Assembly (NCBI RefSeq): GCF_001598435.1
Contig: NZ_BCYY01000012.1
Location: 62,001 to 126,000 of the forward strand
Direction of reading: 5' to 3'
Length of the DNA stretch: 64,000 nucleotides
DNA from: Sphingomonas pituitosa NBRC 102491
GTDB lineage: Bacteria; Pseudomonadota; Alphaproteobacteria; Sphingomonadales; Sphingomonadaceae
Both the position numbers and the translations under genes were made by a program. This document shows positions 43,373-50,342 of the stretch, piece by piece (the first letter of the stretch is position 1; the number at the start of each line of letters is the position of its first letter). The notes under the pieces are model-generated. The model was not told the origin of the DNA. It was given only the letters and a program-made list of their open reading frames with translations, and ran no database searches.

Positions 43373-43468
43373 CGTCATTCCCGCGAAGGCGGGAATCCAT
43401 TTGCCAGAACGGTTTAGCAGGAGCCCTGACGGCTCCATCAATGGATCCCCGCCTTCGCGGGGATGACG
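43373..43468. repeat. 96-bp palindromic intergenic repeat, copy 1
   Basis: Starts CGTCATTCCCGCGAAGGCGG and ends with the complementary GGGGATGACG; each end is itself a small hairpin (CCCGCGAAGGCGGG type). A second copy with the same ends and the same 96-bp length is at 56802. It lies between der and bfr. This REP-like family is widespread between proteobacterial genes and may mark mRNA ends. Confidence 0.85.
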
Positions 43469-43514
43469 AGTATAGTGTGGCAGGTTGTCGACCTCCCTTG
43501 AGAGGTCGAAACAC

Positions 43515-43997
43515 TTACTCCGCTTCGGTCGGCTTGCTGTTGAGCTGGATGTAGTTTTCCAGCCCCATGCGTTCGATCATGTCGAACTGGCGCTCGAGCG
43601 TGTCGACATGCTCTTCCTCGCTCTCGAGGATTTTGAGGAACAGGTCGCGGCTGACGAAGTCGCGGACGGTTTCGCAATGCTGGATTGCGTCGCGCAGCAC
43701 GGCGATCGCCTCCACCTCCAGCGCCAGATCGGCGCGAAGCAGCTCTTCCACCGTCTCGCCGATGCGCAGGCGGCCGAGCAGCTGGAAATTGGGCAGGCCA
43801 TCGAGAAACAGGATGCGCTCCGCCAGCCAGTCGGCGTGCTTCATCTCGTCGATCGATTCGTGGCGCTCGAACTGGGCGAGCTTCTGCACGCCCCAATGGT
43901 CGAGCATGCGGTAGTGCAGCCAATATTGGTTGATCGCGGTGAGCTCGTTCTTCAGCACCTCGTTGAGATACTCGAGAACCTTGGCGTCGCCCTTCAT
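43515..43997 (-). CDS. bfr: Bacterioferritin
   Basis: 160 aa. Iron-storage ferritin with haem. Diiron-site residues fit E18, E51, H54 and a later ESEEEHVD motif, and M52 (IDEMKHAD) is the haem ligand position known from E. coli. The start at ATG 43997 is chosen for AAGGGA seven bases before; TTG 44003 would add two residues. Upstream on the same strand is bfd, its iron-release partner. Confidence 0.96.
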   Translation of the reverse strand: MKGDAKVLEYLNEVLKNELTAINQYWLHYRMLDHWGVQKLAQFERHESIDEMKHADWLAERILFLDGLPNFQLLGRLRIGETVEELLRADLALEVEAIAVLRDAIQHCETVRDFVSRDLFLKILESEEEHVDTLERQFDMIERMGLENYIQLNSKPTEAE

Positions 43998-44067
43998 ATA
44001 CAAATCCCTTGTCGTTCGGCGGCCAGCCTAGCCGCGAAACGATCGGGACGGAACCTAGGAAGTGGCT

Positions 44068-44238
44068 TTATGCGGCGGCGCGTTCCTCGGCGATGATTGC
44101 GCGGGCGAAGGGGACGCACTGGCCGCATTTGGCCTGGCAGCCGAGTGCGCGATACGCCTGGCATGCACTCTGCGCGCCGGATCGCGCCGCTTCCCGGACT
44201 TCCCGTTCCCGCAGGGCATTGCACACGCAGACGACCAT
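44068..44238 (-). CDS. bfd: Bacterioferritin-associated ferredoxin
   Basis: 56 aa. The [2Fe-2S] cysteines C4, C6, C38 and C41 (VCVCNAL and CQAKCGQC) are in the positions of E. coli Bfd. It passes electrons to bacterioferritin haem so stored iron can be released. Start at 44238 follows GAGGGA with six bases between; the ATG two codons upstream touches that site and is less suitable. Confidence 0.93.
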   Translation of the reverse strand: MVVCVCNALREREVREAARSGAQSACQAYRALGCQAKCGQCVPFARAIIAEERAAA

Positions 44239-44272
44239 CGACATTCCCTCGATTCTCTCGCTGCGAAGAGAT

Positions 44273-45517
44273 CTAGTGCGACTGCGAGCGATTCGCAAGG
44301 CTATTGCGAATGGGTTGCAGCCTGCCGCGCGCCAGGCTGCGCCACAGCCATTCCAGCGGCCCATAGCGAAAATGGATCAGCCAGGGCTGCGACCAGAGCA
44401 GCAGCAGCGCCCATACGCCCAGCACCACCGGATAGAGCTGCCAGCGGGAGAGATGGCCGAACCAGCCCAGGCCATAGCCGTCGAAGAACCCCACGCAGAG
44501 CAGGCTGGTCGCGAGGTAGTTGGAAAAGGCCATCTGCCCCGCCGCTGCCACCCGCCGGGTGAGCCAGCCATCGGAGCGCGCAATGCACAGGATCAGGCAG
44601 GCCCAGCCGAGGATCATCACCGGTCGCACCAGACCCGGCAGCGTCACCGCCGCCAGCAGCACGGAGGAGAGGCTGAACCTGGTAGCGATCAGCCATGCCG
44701 CCAGCAGAGCGTAGACGGGCAGGGTGATCGCCCAGCAGCGAAGCCACCACCGCCGATAGGTGTCGCGGGGCCAGGCGCCTGCAAGCAGCCCGCTGCGCAG
44801 CGCCGCCATGCCGAACAGCATGTAACCCAGCGTCTCCCAGCCATAGAGCGTCAGCAGGGCGAGCGGACTGCCGGCATATTCGCGAAATCGCTGCGCGACC
44901 ACGCCGGCATAGGCGCCGCGGCGGACCGCCAGCTCCCCGGCGATGCGGCTTTCCGGCGGTATCCCGAAGGCCTCGACCAGCGAAGCATATTCGCCGTGCG
45001 CCGGCTGGGGTGCGAGCGACATGCGCCAGGCATCATGCGCCAGCATGCCGAACAGCGCCGTGCTTACCAGCACCAGCACCGCGCCCAGGCTCACCAGGCG
45101 CGACACGGGCAGCTTGCGCAGCGGGAAGGCGATCATGCCGACCAGTGCATAATGGGCAAGAATGTCGCCATGCCAGACCAGCCAGAGGTGCGCGAGGCCG
45201 AAGAGCAACAGCCATGCCATGCGGGCATAATGCGCGCGCGCCGGGTCGCGGCCTGCTGCCTCCGCCGCATCGGTCACGATCAGCAGCGACGCGCCGAACA
45301 GGAAGGAGAACAGTCCGCGCATCCGCCCGTCGAAGAACAGGAAGTTCACGGCCCAGGCGATCAGGTCGGCGCCCTGCCAGCCGCCATAGGCGCGCGGGTT
45401 GAAATAGGCTGCCTCGGGCATGCCGAAGCTGACGATGTTGAGCAGCAGGATGCCGAGCAGCGCAGTGCCGCGGACGAGATCGAGCGATGGCAGGCGGACG
45501 CTGGTCGGGTGTTGCAC
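44273..45517 (-). CDS. DUF418-family membrane protein
   Basis: 414 aa. The N-terminal LPSLDLVRGTALLGILLLNIVSFGMPEAAYFNP and the C-terminal domain (RPVMILGWACLILCIARS, GQMAFSNYLATSLLCVGFFDGYGLGWFG) are typical of the DUF418 family, related to acyltransferase-3-like membrane proteins. About ten membrane helices. Substrate unknown. No ATG is near a ribosome-binding site; GTG 45517, ten bases after the nitroreductase stop, is the likeliest start, but this is uncertain. Confidence 0.85.
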   Translation of the reverse strand: MQHPTSVRLPSLDLVRGTALLGILLLNIVSFGMPEAAYFNPRAYGGWQGADLIAWAVNFLFFDGRMRGLFSFLFGASLLIVTDAAEAAGRDPARAHYARMAWLLLFGLAHLWLVWHGDILAHYALVGMIAFPLRKLPVSRLVSLGAVLVLVSTALFGMLAHDAWRMSLAPQPAHGEYASLVEAFGIPPESRIAGELAVRRGAYAGVVAQRFREYAGSPLALLTLYGWETLGYMLFGMAALRSGLLAGAWPRDTYRRWWLRCWAITLPVYALLAAWLIATRFSLSSVLLAAVTLPGLVRPVMILGWACLILCIARSDGWLTRRVAAAGQMAFSNYLATSLLCVGFFDGYGLGWFGHLSRWQLYPVVLGVWALLLLWSQPWLIHFRYGPLEWLWRSLARGRLQPIRNSLANRSQSH

Positions 45518-45527
45518 CCGAGTGCGC

Positions 45528-46193
45528 TTAGAACCAGCTGGCGATCTGATCGAGTGGTTTGCGTTCGAGCGCCGCGGCGGGCACCGTCGCATCGGGCGCG
45601 GGGTGGCCGGTGACGATCAGCATGATCGGCCTTTCCAGTTCCGGGCGCCGGCACAGGCGGTTGAGGAAACGCGCCGGAGTCGCGGTGTGGACCAGCGTCG
45701 CCAGGCCCGCGAGGTGCAACGTTGTCAGCAGGAGGCCGCAGGCCAGGCTCACGCTTTCGACGAGCTGCGGATTGGGGAAGCGATCGGTGTCGCTCGCCTT
45801 GGTCTGCCCGAAGGCGACGATGATCCAGGGCGCGATTTCCAGATACGGCTTGTCGGCCGTGGTGCCGAGGTTGCGCAATAGCCCCTGCCATTCGCTCCCG
45901 CCGATGCCGCCGTAGAAATTGCGCTCCTCCTCTTCCACCGCCACGCGCAGTGCGGTCTTGGCGCCGGGGGAGGAGAGGGCGGCGAAATGCCAGGGCTGGC
46001 GATTGGCGCCGCTGGGGGCAGTGCCGGCGGCGGCGATCGCGGTCTCGATGATCGCGCGCGGCACCGGATCGGCAGAGAAACTCCGGCAACTGTGACGGGT
46101 CGCCATCCGCTCGCAAAAGGCAGCGGCGTGGGCGATCCGCTCGTGATCCGGCAGATCGATGTCAGGAGTCCAAGGCCGCATATCAGGTTTCAT
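45528..46193 (-). CDS. Nitroreductase-family flavoprotein
   Basis: 221 aa. FMN-dependent nitroreductase fold: TRHSCRSFSADPVPRAIIETAIAAAGTAPSGANRQPWHFAAL carries the flavin-binding RxSxRxF and PSGANxQPW motifs, and SVSLACGLLLTTLHLAGLATLVHTATPA the second half. Related to iodotyrosine-deiodinase-like and BluB-like enzymes; substrate unknown. ATG 46193 lacks a strong ribosome-binding site; ATG 46181 is an alternative. Confidence 0.9.
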   Translation of the reverse strand: MKPDMRPWTPDIDLPDHERIAHAAAFCERMATRHSCRSFSADPVPRAIIETAIAAAGTAPSGANRQPWHFAALSSPGAKTALRVAVEEEERNFYGGIGGSEWQGLLRNLGTTADKPYLEIAPWIIVAFGQTKASDTDRFPNPQLVESVSLACGLLLTTLHLAGLATLVHTATPARFLNRLCRRPELERPIMLIVTGHPAPDATVPAAALERKPLDQIASWF

Positions 46194-46263
46194 AGAGAAT
46201 ATCGGCGCGGAACGTCGCCGAACGCGCCGCATATGTCTATTCGGTTGTTATGCGGAGTAGCGA

Positions 46264-46677
46264 TTATGTCGTGCTTTTTACAGCATTCGGCGCGGTGCAC
46301 GGGGTGAGTTTGACGCCGGACCAGCCTTGAAAGGCGCAGCGATCCCGTTCCTCCCAGCCTTGGGCGGCGGCGACATCGGCAACCGTCCCGCGGGCAAGGT
46401 CCGAAGCTTCGTCCTGTTCCGGCCAGGATACCCAGCAGAACCCGTTGCTGGCCAGCAGGCCGCGCAGCGCCCCCAGTTCGCGTTCGAGGTGATCGCGGCG
46501 GGACGTGAACAGATGCACGCCCTGCACGCCGTCGGTCGCGCAACCCAGTTCTTCCAGCGCGGCGCGTTCGGGGGCAATTGCGTCCCGCACCGCCTGCGGC
46601 ATGTCGTGGAACCAGACGCGCATGCCGGGCTTGAAGCCGAGCCGCGTCGCCATCGGGGTGCCAGAACGCTGTTCCAT
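46264..46677 (-). CDS. DUF3052-like protein
   Basis: 137 aa. The pattern LGFKPGMRVWFHDMPQAV, GVHLFTSRRDHLERELGALRGLLASNGFCWVSWPEQ and CAFQGWSGVKLTP matches the DUF3052 family as I recall it; function unknown. It is a soluble cytoplasmic protein. AAGGAGGG precedes ATG 46677. It lies 67 bp from the kinase gene upstream. Confidence 0.65.
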   Translation of the reverse strand: MEQRSGTPMATRLGFKPGMRVWFHDMPQAVRDAIAPERAALEELGCATDGVQGVHLFTSRRDHLERELGALRGLLASNGFCWVSWPEQDEASDLARGTVADVAAAQGWEERDRCAFQGWSGVKLTPCTAPNAVKSTT

Positions 46678-46744
46678 GGTCGCCGCCCTCCTTGGGATCA
46701 GCCTACAGGATGCCCCCTCGCGGCGCCAGCAGCATTGATCGCGG

Positions 46745-47773
46745 TCAGACCGGGCGCGGCGCCGGCCCGATCGAGATGTCGTGCAGTTCCACCCGCGTGC
46801 CGGGCCTGCCGGGGACGATGCGGAGCTCCGCGCCGAGGCCCTGGCACAGGCTGCGGGCGATCCGCAGGCCCAGGCTGTCGACGGTCGCGACGTCGAACCC
46901 TTCCGCCACGCCCGCGCCGTCGTCGTGGATCGTCAGCGAGACGCGCTCGTCTTCTGCACAAACCTGGACCAGAATATTGCCTGTCGCGCGATCGGCGAAA
47001 CCGTGCTCGACCGCGTTGGCGATCGCCTCCGCGACGATCAGCGCGAGCGGGATGGCGCGATCGGGCGGCAGGAGCACGGCGCTGTTCGCCTCCACCACGT
47101 GCCGGATGCCGGGATTTCCGCCGCTTTCGGCCAGATCCTCGACCAGCGCGGTGATGAAGGCATCCAGCGCCAGCGGCTCGCCGCGGCTGCCATAGAGCCG
47201 ACGCTGGATGCGGCCGATCAGCTGGAGCTTGGCCGCCGCTTCTCCGATCGCCCGCTGGGCCTCGCCGTCCTTGACCCCCCGGCGCTGCAGGGCAAGCATC
47301 GCGCCCACCATCTGCAGGTTGTTGGAGACCCGGTGCTGCAGCTCCTCGAACAGGATCTCGGTTCTGGCGGCGAGCGCCGCGCTGCGCTCGCGCTCGGCGG
47401 CGAGGCGGGCATTGGCGACCTGCATCCAATGGACGAGCAGAATGTCGACCGTGACCACCCCGACATAGAACAGCAGCGCCACCCCGGTGCCCCGCGCCAG
47501 CGCGAAGCTGCAGAACGGCGGGATGAAGAAATACCAGGCGAGCAACCCGCACAGCAGCGCGGCGACGACGCCCGGCCCCCGTCCGAACAGGAACGAGGCG
47601 AGGATCACCGCCGGGAAGAACGTCAGATAGGGAAAGCCCGGGGGGAAATAGGGATCGAGCACCAGCCGGAGCCACCAGGCCACTGCGCAGAACCCCAGCG
47701 TGATCGCGTAGGCCAGCCCCCTTCGGCTTTGCAGCAAGGGCAGATGTTCCAGCGTACCATGAAAGGAGTTCAT
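46745..47773 (-). CDS. Membrane sensor histidine kinase (HWE/HisKA_2 type)
   Basis: 342 aa. An N-terminal DUF4118-like block with about three to four membrane helices (LAYAITLGFCAVAWWLRLVLDPYFPPGFPYLTFFPAVILASFLFG is its signature) is followed by a HisKA_2 dimerisation domain with the phospho-acceptor in LQHRVSNNLQMVGAMLALQ (H147) and an ATPase domain (AEAIANAVEHGF, IHDDGAGV, LGLRIARSL). No response regulator is adjacent. Kinases of this type often signal light or general stress in alphaproteobacteria. ATG 47773 is used; GTG 47779 would add two residues. Confidence 0.9.
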   Translation of the reverse strand: MNSFHGTLEHLPLLQSRRGLAYAITLGFCAVAWWLRLVLDPYFPPGFPYLTFFPAVILASFLFGRGPGVVAALLCGLLAWYFFIPPFCSFALARGTGVALLFYVGVVTVDILLVHWMQVANARLAAERERSAALAARTEILFEELQHRVSNNLQMVGAMLALQRRGVKDGEAQRAIGEAAAKLQLIGRIQRRLYGSRGEPLALDAFITALVEDLAESGGNPGIRHVVEANSAVLLPPDRAIPLALIVAEAIANAVEHGFADRATGNILVQVCAEDERVSLTIHDDGAGVAEGFDVATVDSLGLRIARSLCQGLGAELRIVPGRPGTRVELHDISIGPAPRPV

Positions 47774-48043
47774 TGCCACCCGTTGCCCCGCCCCCGCCCG
47801 CTCCGTGGCTGTTCTTCAGGGGCGAACGGCCGGGCTGTCTCCCTCATCGTTCAGAAACATTGCAGACGCAAGCGCTGCCGCCGAGTTTTGCCGAGGGAGA
47901 GCCATGGCTCCCGGCGCGGCGGCGCGGCACGCATGGTCGCGCGCCGAGATGTGCGGCAGCTGCGACGCCGATCGCAGGATCCGCATTGCGCGGCGTCCCG
48001 CTCGCATATAGCCTCGGTCGACTTGCACACGGGAAGACTCGCC

Positions 48044-48643
48044 ATGACCCTCGTGACGACCCCCCTGGATCGGTTTTCGGTGATCAGCACCGGCAACGGC
48101 CCCGCCCGCGCGCTTTCGGCGCTGTTCGGCGCGCCGCTGCGGGCCGATGCGCATCTCGCTTATTCGGAAGAGACGCCGCGCCAGCGCAGCCTGTGGGCGG
48201 CCAAGCTCGATTCGGCGATCCTCCATGCGGAACGCCCGGTGCTGCTGGTGGCGAACGGCGCCAGCTGTTTCGCCGCCACCTGGTGGGCCCGGCTCTCGCC
48301 GCACGACTATATCACGCGCGTCGCCGGCGCGCTGCTGATCGATCCGATCGCGGGGGAGGGCGACGCTGCGCATTTCGCCTCGCCCAGGATCCGGCTGCCC
48401 TTTCCGTCGCTGCTGCTCAGCGGCGATACGCCCGATGCCGCCGTGGCCGAGCGGGTGCAGGCGCTCGCCGCCGGCTGGGGCAGCGCGGTGGGCGGGATGC
48501 CCCAGCTTCCCCATGCCCGCCGCAGCGGCAGCCACTGGCAGGGCGCACGCGAGCTGGTGCTGCGGATGACCGCGGGCATCGTCGAGCGCCGCGCCCAGGC
48601 CGCGGACGCGCTGGCGGCGGTGCTGGCACCCGACCAGGACTGA
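48044..48643 (+). CDS. RBBP9/YdeN-family serine hydrolase-like protein
   Basis: 199 aa. The layout, with ERPVLLVANGASCFAATWWARLSPHDYITRVAGALLIDP, then LPFPSLLLSGDTPD and a late GSHWQGARELV, resembles the small YdeN/RBBP9 hydrolases (PF06821). The usual GHSLG elbow is changed to VANGASCFAA, so the serine S-C pair may be the nucleophile site or the protein may be inactive. GGGAAG lies before ATG 48044. The 270-bp gap upstream holds nothing recognisable. Confidence 0.6.
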   Translation: MTLVTTPLDRFSVISTGNGPARALSALFGAPLRADAHLAYSEETPRQRSLWAAKLDSAILHAERPVLLVANGASCFAATWWARLSPHDYITRVAGALLIDPIAGEGDAAHFASPRIRLPFPSLLLSGDTPDAAVAERVQALAAGWGSAVGGMPQLPHARRSGSHWQGARELVLRMTAGIVERRAQAADALAAVLAPDQD

Positions 48644-48652
48644 GCGGCACGC

Positions 48653-49453
48653 TCACGCCTTCGGAGTAAGAGGCCGCCGTTCGTCGAGATCGAACTCGTC
48701 GCCATGGCTCAGCACGTGCAGACGCACATCGTGCATCGATAGCGTGCGTTCCGGGCTCGCCTCGGCGATGTTGGACCGCGTGACCCCCGACCCGTCGACG
48801 ATCGTCACGGCACCGGCACCGACGACGCGGAAGCAGCAGCCCTCCAGCACGATCGCGGTATCCTCGTCGATGCCGATGCCGAGCACGCGCGGGTTCTGCG
48901 CCACCGCGCCCAGCAGCCTGCCGATGCGGCCGCGCTCGGCGAAATGCTGGTCGATGATCACGTCGCGCACCAGCCCCAGGCCCGGTGCCATGTGCAGATC
49001 GCCGATGCGGTGCGATTCCGAACTGGTGCCCTTCACCAGCATCGTCTCGCTCATCACCGAGGCGCCGGCCGAAGTGCCGGCAACCACGCCGCCGCGTCGA
49101 TGGATGTCGCGCACCATGCGCTCCACCGGCGTGTCGCCGATCTGGCTGGAGATGCGCAGCTGGTCGCCGCCCGTGAAGAAGATGCCCGCAGCCCCCTCGA
49201 ACACCGATTGCGTCTCGCGCTCTAGTGTGTCGCCGCGTTCATGAACGTAGAGCTCGACCAGATTGTCGATGCCCAGCGCGCCGAATGCCTTCTGATAGGC
49301 GTCGAAATAACCTTCGGGCCGGTGGCTGGCAACGGTGGCGATGACGAGTTTGCCGCCCTTTACCCGCGCGGCGACTTCGCGGAGGATGGTCTTGTCGCCG
49401 TCCTTGTCTTCATGACCGCCGATGATGATGAGCGGTCCGCCACGGTCAGCCAT
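48653..49453 (-). CDS. cphB: Cyanophycinase
   Basis: 266 aa. Serine exopeptidase that breaks cyanophycin (multi-L-arginyl-poly-L-aspartate) into beta-Asp-Arg dipeptides. The nucleophile S128 sits in GTSAGASVMS, and GGDQLRI, HMAPGLGL and DQHFAERGRIGRLL are all family-typical. There is no signal peptide, so it is the intracellular form. It overlaps the isoaspartyl peptidase by 8 bp and is the last gene of the cyanophycin operon. Confidence 0.95.
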   Translation of the reverse strand: MADRGGPLIIIGGHEDKDGDKTILREVAARVKGGKLVIATVASHRPEGYFDAYQKAFGALGIDNLVELYVHERGDTLERETQSVFEGAAGIFFTGGDQLRISSQIGDTPVERMVRDIHRRGGVVAGTSAGASVMSETMLVKGTSSESHRIGDLHMAPGLGLVRDVIIDQHFAERGRIGRLLGAVAQNPRVLGIGIDEDTAIVLEGCCFRVVGAGAVTIVDGSGVTRSNIAEASPERTLSMHDVRLHVLSHGDEFDLDERRPLTPKA

Positions 49454-50342
49454 GCAGGAGGTCCTTCAATTCGTCGCGGTGGACGCCAGCGCGCGGGGCA
49501 TCGAGCCCGCTTGCATGCAGCGCCAGCGCGAAATGGTCGCTGTTATGGGCGATGCCGAACGCGCCGGAGCGCGCCACCACGATCGCGCCGGCTTCGCCGC
49601 CTACCCGGCCGAGCCGCGCAATGGCGTGTTCGGCCGCTTCGACGGCGCTGCCGCCGCGCTCGAGCGCGTGCATCACCTGGCCCGCCAGCATCGTGCGCAG
49701 GATCGCCTCGCCGTCGCCGGAAAGGGCGCAGCCGCCCAGCGTGTCGTCGGCATAGAGGCCGGCACCGGACACGGGGGAATCGCCGATTCGTCCGGGATGC
49801 TTGCCGGGCAGGCCGCCGGTGGAGGTAGCGGCGGCGATCGCCCCGGTGACGTCGATCGCCACGCAGCCGACGGTGTCGTGCGCCCTGGCGTTCTCCGAGG
49901 CGAGCGCTTGCGGGGAGAGCATCGTATCGGGCTCGACAAGCGCGATGCCGTTCTGCGCCGCAAACCGCTCCGCACCCTCGCCGGCGAGCAGCACCGGGCG
50001 CGCCGGCAACATCGCACGGGCAACGCTGACCGGGTTGCGGACGCGCCGCACGCCCGTCACGCCGCCCAGGGTGAGGTCGGAACCCTCCATCATTGCCGCG
50101 TCCATCTCGACGGTGCCGTCGCTGGTGAGGACGGAGCCGAAGCCGGCGTTGAACACCGGATCGTCCTCCAGCACCCGCACCGCCGCCTCGGCCGCCAGCA
50201 CCGCGCTGGCGCCGGCCCGCAGGATCGCTGCGCCGGCTTCGGCAGCGGCGGCGCAGCCGGCGCGGTTGCGGTCGTGGAGCGCCGCGTCGATCGTCTTGGC
50301 GCCGCCGTGGACGAGGATGGCCCAACGCGCTGCTTCAGGCAT
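49446..50342 (-). CDS. iaaA: Isoaspartyl peptidase / plant-type L-asparaginase
   Basis: 298 aa. Ntn-hydrolase precursor; self-cleavage is expected before T157 in HDTVGCVAID, releasing the threonine nucleophile. AILVHGGAKTID and NAGFGSVLTSDGTVEMDAAMMEG are family motifs. In this operon it should split the beta-Asp-Arg dipeptides made by cyanophycinase into aspartate and arginine. It overlaps cphA by 8 bp upstream and cphB by 8 bp downstream. Confidence 0.94.
   Translation of the reverse strand: MPEAARWAILVHGGAKTIDAALHDRNRAGCAAAAEAGAAILRAGASAVLAAEAAVRVLEDDPVFNAGFGSVLTSDGTVEMDAAMMEGSDLTLGGVTGVRRVRNPVSVARAMLPARPVLLAGEGAERFAAQNGIALVEPDTMLSPQALASENARAHDTVGCVAIDVTGAIAAATSTGGLPGKHPGRIGDSPVSGAGLYADDTLGGCALSGDGEAILRTMLAGQVMHALERGGSAVEAAEHAIARLGRVGGEAGAIVVARSGAFGIAHNSDHFALALHASGLDAPRAGVHRDELKDLLHG

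Noticed and set aside
43373..43468. CRISPR repeat or insertion-sequence end
   Set aside because: Single palindromic element with no spacer array and no transposase; it fits a REP-like intergenic repeat.
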